The notes under the pieces: generated by a model
The model's input: only the letters and a program-made list of their open reading frames with translations
Databases searched by the model: none
Told to the model about the DNA's origin: nothing
Part shown: positions 6,298 through 8,732 of the stretch, one piece after another
How the letters are laid out: every line of letters starts with the position of its first letter
How positions within the stretch are numbered: the stretch's first letter is position 1
Source of the DNA: CAZDUZ01 sp964508755
GTDB lineage: Bacteria; Patescibacteriota; Dojkabacteria; SC72; JAFGCJ01
Length of the DNA: 8,732 nucleotides
NCBI GenBank assembly: GCA_964508755.1
Contig: CAZDUZ010000036.1
Location: 1 to 8,732, forward strand
Direction: 5' to 3'
Position numbers and translations under genes: made by a program

Positions 6298-7308
6298 ATG
6301 GAAATTCTTCAGGCATTTCTCGAGCATACGGGTGTTTCGTTCTTACTTTCCGCTATTCTTGCGCCTCTTTTAATCAGCTTACTCTACAATGGAGGATATG
6401 TCGTACAGCATGTGTTGATGCGTAACAAAGTAAATGCTGAATTTGTGAGATTGCAGAAACATAAAAGCGGTACTCCAACCATGGGAGGATTGATAATTAC
6501 CCTGCCCTTTCTTTTGCTCTCATTAGTTTTTCTGGAGAACACACCCATTCGGAATACGTTTATTATTGGATTTACCTTGTTTGCGTTGTACGGCTTTCTT
6601 GATGAGCTTTTGGTTAAAAAGAATATAAAAAGCGAAGCGTTTCGACTTTTTCAGGAAACTTTTTACTGGAGGCTTGGTAAACTAGGTTTGCTCTATGGTA
6701 TTGGCTTGGTGGTAGCGTTTCTTTTAGGAAGAGATTTGGGGATTGATAGCATAAGTATTGCTGGATTGTTCTCTGTTCCATTTACGGGGGTATTTTCATT
6801 ACTTTGGGCTTTCTTAATTATTGCCGGGACGTATGGTGCAGAAATTACTGATGGCTTGGATGGATTAGTGACAGGACTTTTTCTTGTAGGATATGTGTCT
6901 TATGCCGTCGTTGCAATTCTTTTAGGAAGGACAGATTTACTTCCAATTATCGGACTGCTTCTCGGTCCGATGTTGGTGTATTTATATTTTAATATCACAC
7001 CTGCCCGTGTATTTATGGGCGGTGTAGGTGCCATACCTCTCGGTTTCGGACTTGTGTACCTTGCTCTTGTTACTGACACCTTTATCCCCTTTGTCTTTAT
7101 GACCTTAGTGTTTTGGGTGGAACTTTTTTCAAGTGTATCGCAGATATTCTCCATTAGATTCTTTAAGAGAAAACTCTTTAGAATTGCACCAATTCATCAT
7201 CATTTTGAATCGATTGGGTGGTCTGAGCCAAAGATTGTTATGAGGTTCTGGCTTGCAGGGGCGGTACTTGCACTTGCAGGATTGTGGTTGTTCACGATTG
7301 TCAGGTGA
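6298..7308 (+). CDS. mraY: MraY-type phospho-N-acetylmuramoyl-pentapeptide transferase, altered active site
   Basis: MraY transfers phospho-MurNAc-pentapeptide from UDP to undecaprenyl phosphate, making lipid I for peptidoglycan. The 336-residue product has about ten membrane segments and clear family motifs: HKSGTPTMGG (55-64), ITDGLDGL (183-190), FNITPARVFMG (231-241), the MraY-specific PIHHHFE (298-304) and WSEPKIVMRFW (308-318). The triple His separates it from WecA/TagO relatives. Three usual residues differ: the paired Asp of FLDD is Asp-Glu (102-103), the Asn of NLTDGLDG is Glu (182), and the Asp of FMGD is Gly (242). These positions bind Mg2+ or substrate in studied MraY enzymes. It is therefore either a diverged but working MraY or a relative with another substrate. 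The ATG at 6298 is preferred to a TTG at 6289; neither has an SD. It is not in a dcw cluster here; its neighbour is an O-antigen ligase homologue. Confidence 0.88.
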   Translation: MEILQAFLEHTGVSFLLSAILAPLLISLLYNGGYVVQHVLMRNKVNAEFVRLQKHKSGTPTMGGLIITLPFLLLSLVFLENTPIRNTFIIGFTLFALYGFLDELLVKKNIKSEAFRLFQETFYWRLGKLGLLYGIGLVVAFLLGRDLGIDSISIAGLFSVPFTGVFSLLWAFLIIAGTYGAEITDGLDGLVTGLFLVGYVSYAVVAILLGRTDLLPIIGLLLGPMLVYLYFNITPARVFMGGVGAIPLGFGLVYLALVTDTFIPFVFMTLVFWVELFSSVSQIFSIRFFKRKLFRIAPIHHHFESIGWSEPKIVMRFWLAGAVLALAGLWLFTIVR

Positions 7309-7339
7309 TTAAATAGTTGACGCCTCTTAATTCCATTGC

Positions 7340-7368
7340 TTGTCCCCGTTTTGTCTTGATGTTACAAT
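7340..7368 (+). promoter_or_regulatory. Promoter of the valS T-box transcript
   Basis: TTGTCC (7340-7345), a 17-nt spacer and TACAAT (7363-7368) make a good sigma70-type promoter. Predicted start near 7375 is just before the Stem I base of the T-box leader, which is where it should lie. The -10 is also part of a small inverted repeat, GTTAC-N4-GTAAC (7361-7374). Confidence 0.6.
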
Positions 7369-7374
7369 CGTAAC

Positions 7375-7623
7375 CAAGCCGTTTGTACAGGACTTGTCAT
7401 CCTGGAGGTCCGGAAAGATCCTGTTCCTTCGAGTATATCTGAAGCAACAAGGGGTAGAATCCGGCAGTTTTCCTCCTGTCTGAGGTTTCCGTATAAGATG
7501 TTAGGTCTTGTACGGGCTGAGCTTGGTAATGTTTTTTAGTTACCAGGGAAGCAAGGTGGTACCACGGAACATCCGTCCTTGCCTCACACGTTCATCGTGT
7601 GGAGCGGCGACGGATGTTTTGTT
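7375..7623 (+). promoter_or_regulatory. T-box leader controlling valS
   Basis: A T-box RNA senses uncharged tRNA and lets transcription continue. Stem I is closed by GTACAGGAC (7385-7393) pairing with GTCTTGTAC (7505-7513) and spans about 130 nt. Stem III is CTTGGTAA/TTACCAGG (7522-7529 and 7540-7547) with a U-rich loop. The conserved T-box reads AAGGTGGTACCACGG (7553-7567). The antiterminator forms GCAAGG (7551-7556) with CCTTGC (7577-7582), and ACGG (7564-7567) with CCGT (7573-7576), leaving the 7-nt bulge TGGTACC. Its TGGT can pair with the ACCA end of tRNA-Val. The specifier codon is less sure: GTA at 7491-7493 lies opposite a plausible loop between TTTCC and GATG helices, and GTT at 7500-7502 is an alternative. 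The following gene is valS, so tRNA-Val is the expected ligand. This leader fills the whole gap between mraY and valS. Confidence 0.93.
7568..7623 (+). terminator. T-box intrinsic terminator, alternative to the antiterminator
   Basis: AACATCCGTC (7568-7577) pairs perfectly with GACGGATGTT (7609-7618), followed by a T-rich run TTTTGTT (7617-7623). An inner hairpin CACACG/CGTGTG (7585-7590 and 7596-7601) stacks on it. The 5' arm uses bases needed for the antiterminator (7573-7577), so the two structures exclude each other. Charged tRNA-Val should favour this stem and stop transcription before valS. Confidence 0.88.
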
Positions 7624-7650
7624 GCCGGTTAACTTTGCTTAATTACAACA

Positions 7651-8732
7651 ATGACAGGTTCAGATTCTCAATCAACACCCTTGCAAAACGGTTTACCCTC
7701 TACTCCGTCAATTGACGACATTCCGAAATCCTACGACTCAAATTCTGAAATGGAACTATACGAGATGTGGGAAGCATCGGGCTATTTTAATCCGGACAAG
7801 CAAACAAGTGGCAAAAAGCCATTTGTCATGACTCTTCCTCCGCCCAATGCCAATGACAAACTGCATGTCGGTCATACCTGTGGATATTCCTTTCAGGATT
7901 GCATGGGACGGTACAATCGGATGAAAGGCCGCCCTACCCTCCTTCTTGCTGGAAAAGACCATGCAGGAATTCAAACAGAAGCGGTGTTTACGAGAGTACT
8001 TGCCAAGCAAGGAATAGACAAATGGAAACTGGGACGAGAGGAATTTTACAAGCGTTCATACGAGTACTGTATGGAACAGGCGAAGTATGCCCGGGAACAG
8101 GAGCGTAGAATCGGACTATCCGCTGATTGGTCACGCGAAAAATTTACCCTTGACCCACGACTTACGGACATCATCTATGAAACGTTTTATCAAATGTTTG
8201 ACGAGAAGATGGTCTATCGGAGTGGATATATTGTGAACCAATGTCCTCATTGTCGAACCGCTCTTGCAAATATTGATACCGAACATGTAGAGAAAAAAGG
8301 CATTTTTGCTTATATACGATATCCATTAGTCGATAAAAAGGATGAGTATATTACTGTAGCTACAACTCGTCCGGAAACCATGCTCGGCGATACCGCGGTT
8401 GCGGTCAATCCTGATGATGAACGATACAAAAAATTAGTCGGAACTCTTGTCCACCTTCCACTTACAGACAGACAAATTCCAATTATTGCTGATAGGGCGG
8501 TTGATAAGGAAACAGGTACCGGTGCCTTGAAAGTTACCCCTGCACACTCTCCGATTGACTACAAAATTGGGAAAGATCATGATTTGGAAATCCTCAATGT
8601 TATTAATGCTCAGGCTCGGATGACTGATGCGGTACCTGAAAAATACCGGGGAATGAAAGTTGAGGAATGTCGACTTGCGATCCTTGAAGATCTCAAAGAA
8701 CAAGGTTATCTAGAAAAAGTTGAAGATATTGT
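7651..8732 (+). CDS. valS: Valyl-tRNA synthetase, N-terminal part (runs off the window)
   Basis: ValRS charges tRNA-Val and hydrolyses mischarged Thr-tRNA-Val. The first 360 residues are present. After a Ser/Thr/Pro-rich tail of about 23 residues comes the family start IPKSYDSNSEMELYEMWEASG. The class I HIGH motif is HVGH (72-75) in PPPNANDKLHVGHT. GKDHAGIQTE (101-110) identifies ValRS rather than IleRS or LeuRS. A CPHC pair (198-201) opens the CP1 region, and the editing domain is marked by TTRPETMLGDTAVAVNP (238-254) and KVTPAHSPIDYKIG (294-307). The KMSKS loop, anticodon-binding domain and C-terminal coiled coil lie beyond the right edge. The ATG is 27 nt after the T-box terminator and has no SD. 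Expression should rise when uncharged tRNA-Val accumulates. Confidence 0.95.
   Translation, partial: MTGSDSQSTPLQNGLPSTPSIDDIPKSYDSNSEMELYEMWEASGYFNPDKQTSGKKPFVMTLPPPNANDKLHVGHTCGYSFQDCMGRYNRMKGRPTLLLAGKDHAGIQTEAVFTRVLAKQGIDKWKLGREEFYKRSYEYCMEQAKYAREQERRIGLSADWSREKFTLDPRLTDIIYETFYQMFDEKMVYRSGYIVNQCPHCRTALANIDTEHVEKKGIFAYIRYPLVDKKDEYITVATTRPETMLGDTAVAVNPDDERYKKLVGTLVHLPLTDRQIPIIADRAVDKETGTGALKVTPAHSPIDYKIGKDHDLEILNVINAQARMTDAVPEKYRGMKVEECRLAILEDLKEQGYLEKVEDI

Noticed and set aside
7306..7308. Recoded UGA (Gracilibacteria code)
   Set aside because: TGA ends the mraY-like gene exactly at the normal family C-terminus, and no gene here has an in-frame TGA, so the standard code fits.
7388..7404. 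Hairpin CAGGA/TCCTG as a separate regulatory element
   Set aside because: It uses bases that pair better in the Stem I base helix of the T-box; probably an alternative fold at most.
7875..7883. TGTGGATAT in valS and TGTGGAAAA near 5091 as DnaA boxes
   Set aside because: One mismatch each, isolated in coding sequence and far from the origin-like region; expected by chance.
8434..8703. 89-codon minus-strand frame over valS
   Set aside because: Antisense to the ValRS editing domain, whose motifs are plain on the plus strand.
1..8732. CRISPR array, insertion sequence, tRNA or rRNA gene
   Set aside because: No spaced repeats, transposase-like frame, terminal inverted repeats or tRNA cloverleaf could be found by reading; the tRNA-like pairing near 7375-7623 is explained by the T-box.

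Overview
The window looks like the dnaA/rpmH neighbourhood of a bacterial chromosome with a small genome. The order rpmH-rnpA-yidD-yidC-jag(khpB), with dnaA on the opposite strand, is the classic arrangement near the replication origin. The gene forms suggest the Candidate Phyla Radiation (Patescibacteria): a short YidC without the large periplasmic domain, a Jag without its N-terminal domain, an L34 with a C-terminal tail, a YidD of variant form, and almost no Shine-Dalgarno sequences. TGA ends the mraY-like gene, so the UGA=Gly code of Gracilibacteria and Absconditabacteria is unlikely. The assignment rests on gene style, not a search, and is tentative. The valS T-box would be more usual in Firmicutes.

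Minus strand, 1-2360: dnaA (replication initiator) sits at the left edge. Its promoter carries a perfect DnaA box between the -35 and -10 elements, so autoregulation is likely. Upstream on the same strand is an unrecognised gene of about 259 codons (1581-2360). It occupies the interval where many bacteria have oriC between dnaA and rpmH. No cluster of DnaA boxes is visible.

Plus strand, 2447-4805: rpmH (ribosomal protein L34), rnpA (RNase P protein), yidD, yidC (membrane insertase) and jag/khpB (KH-R3H RNA-binding protein) are closely packed. They link ribosome and tRNA maturation with membrane-protein insertion. jag begins one base after the yidC stop.

Plus strand, 4859-7308: two polytopic membrane proteins act on lipid-linked glycans. 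One is an O-antigen ligase/polymerase (Wzy_C family) protein. The other is an MraY-type phosphosugar transferase with three changes at conserved active-site positions.

Plus strand, 7309-8732: a promoter and a complete transcriptional T-box leader (Stem I, Stem III, antiterminator and competing terminator) precede valS, which runs off the right edge. This valyl-tRNA synthetase gene should be induced when uncharged tRNA-Val accumulates.

Nine of the ten start regions lack a recognisable Shine-Dalgarno sequence. At least two starts lie five bases after a TACAAT -10-like hexamer, suggesting SD-independent and partly leaderless initiation.
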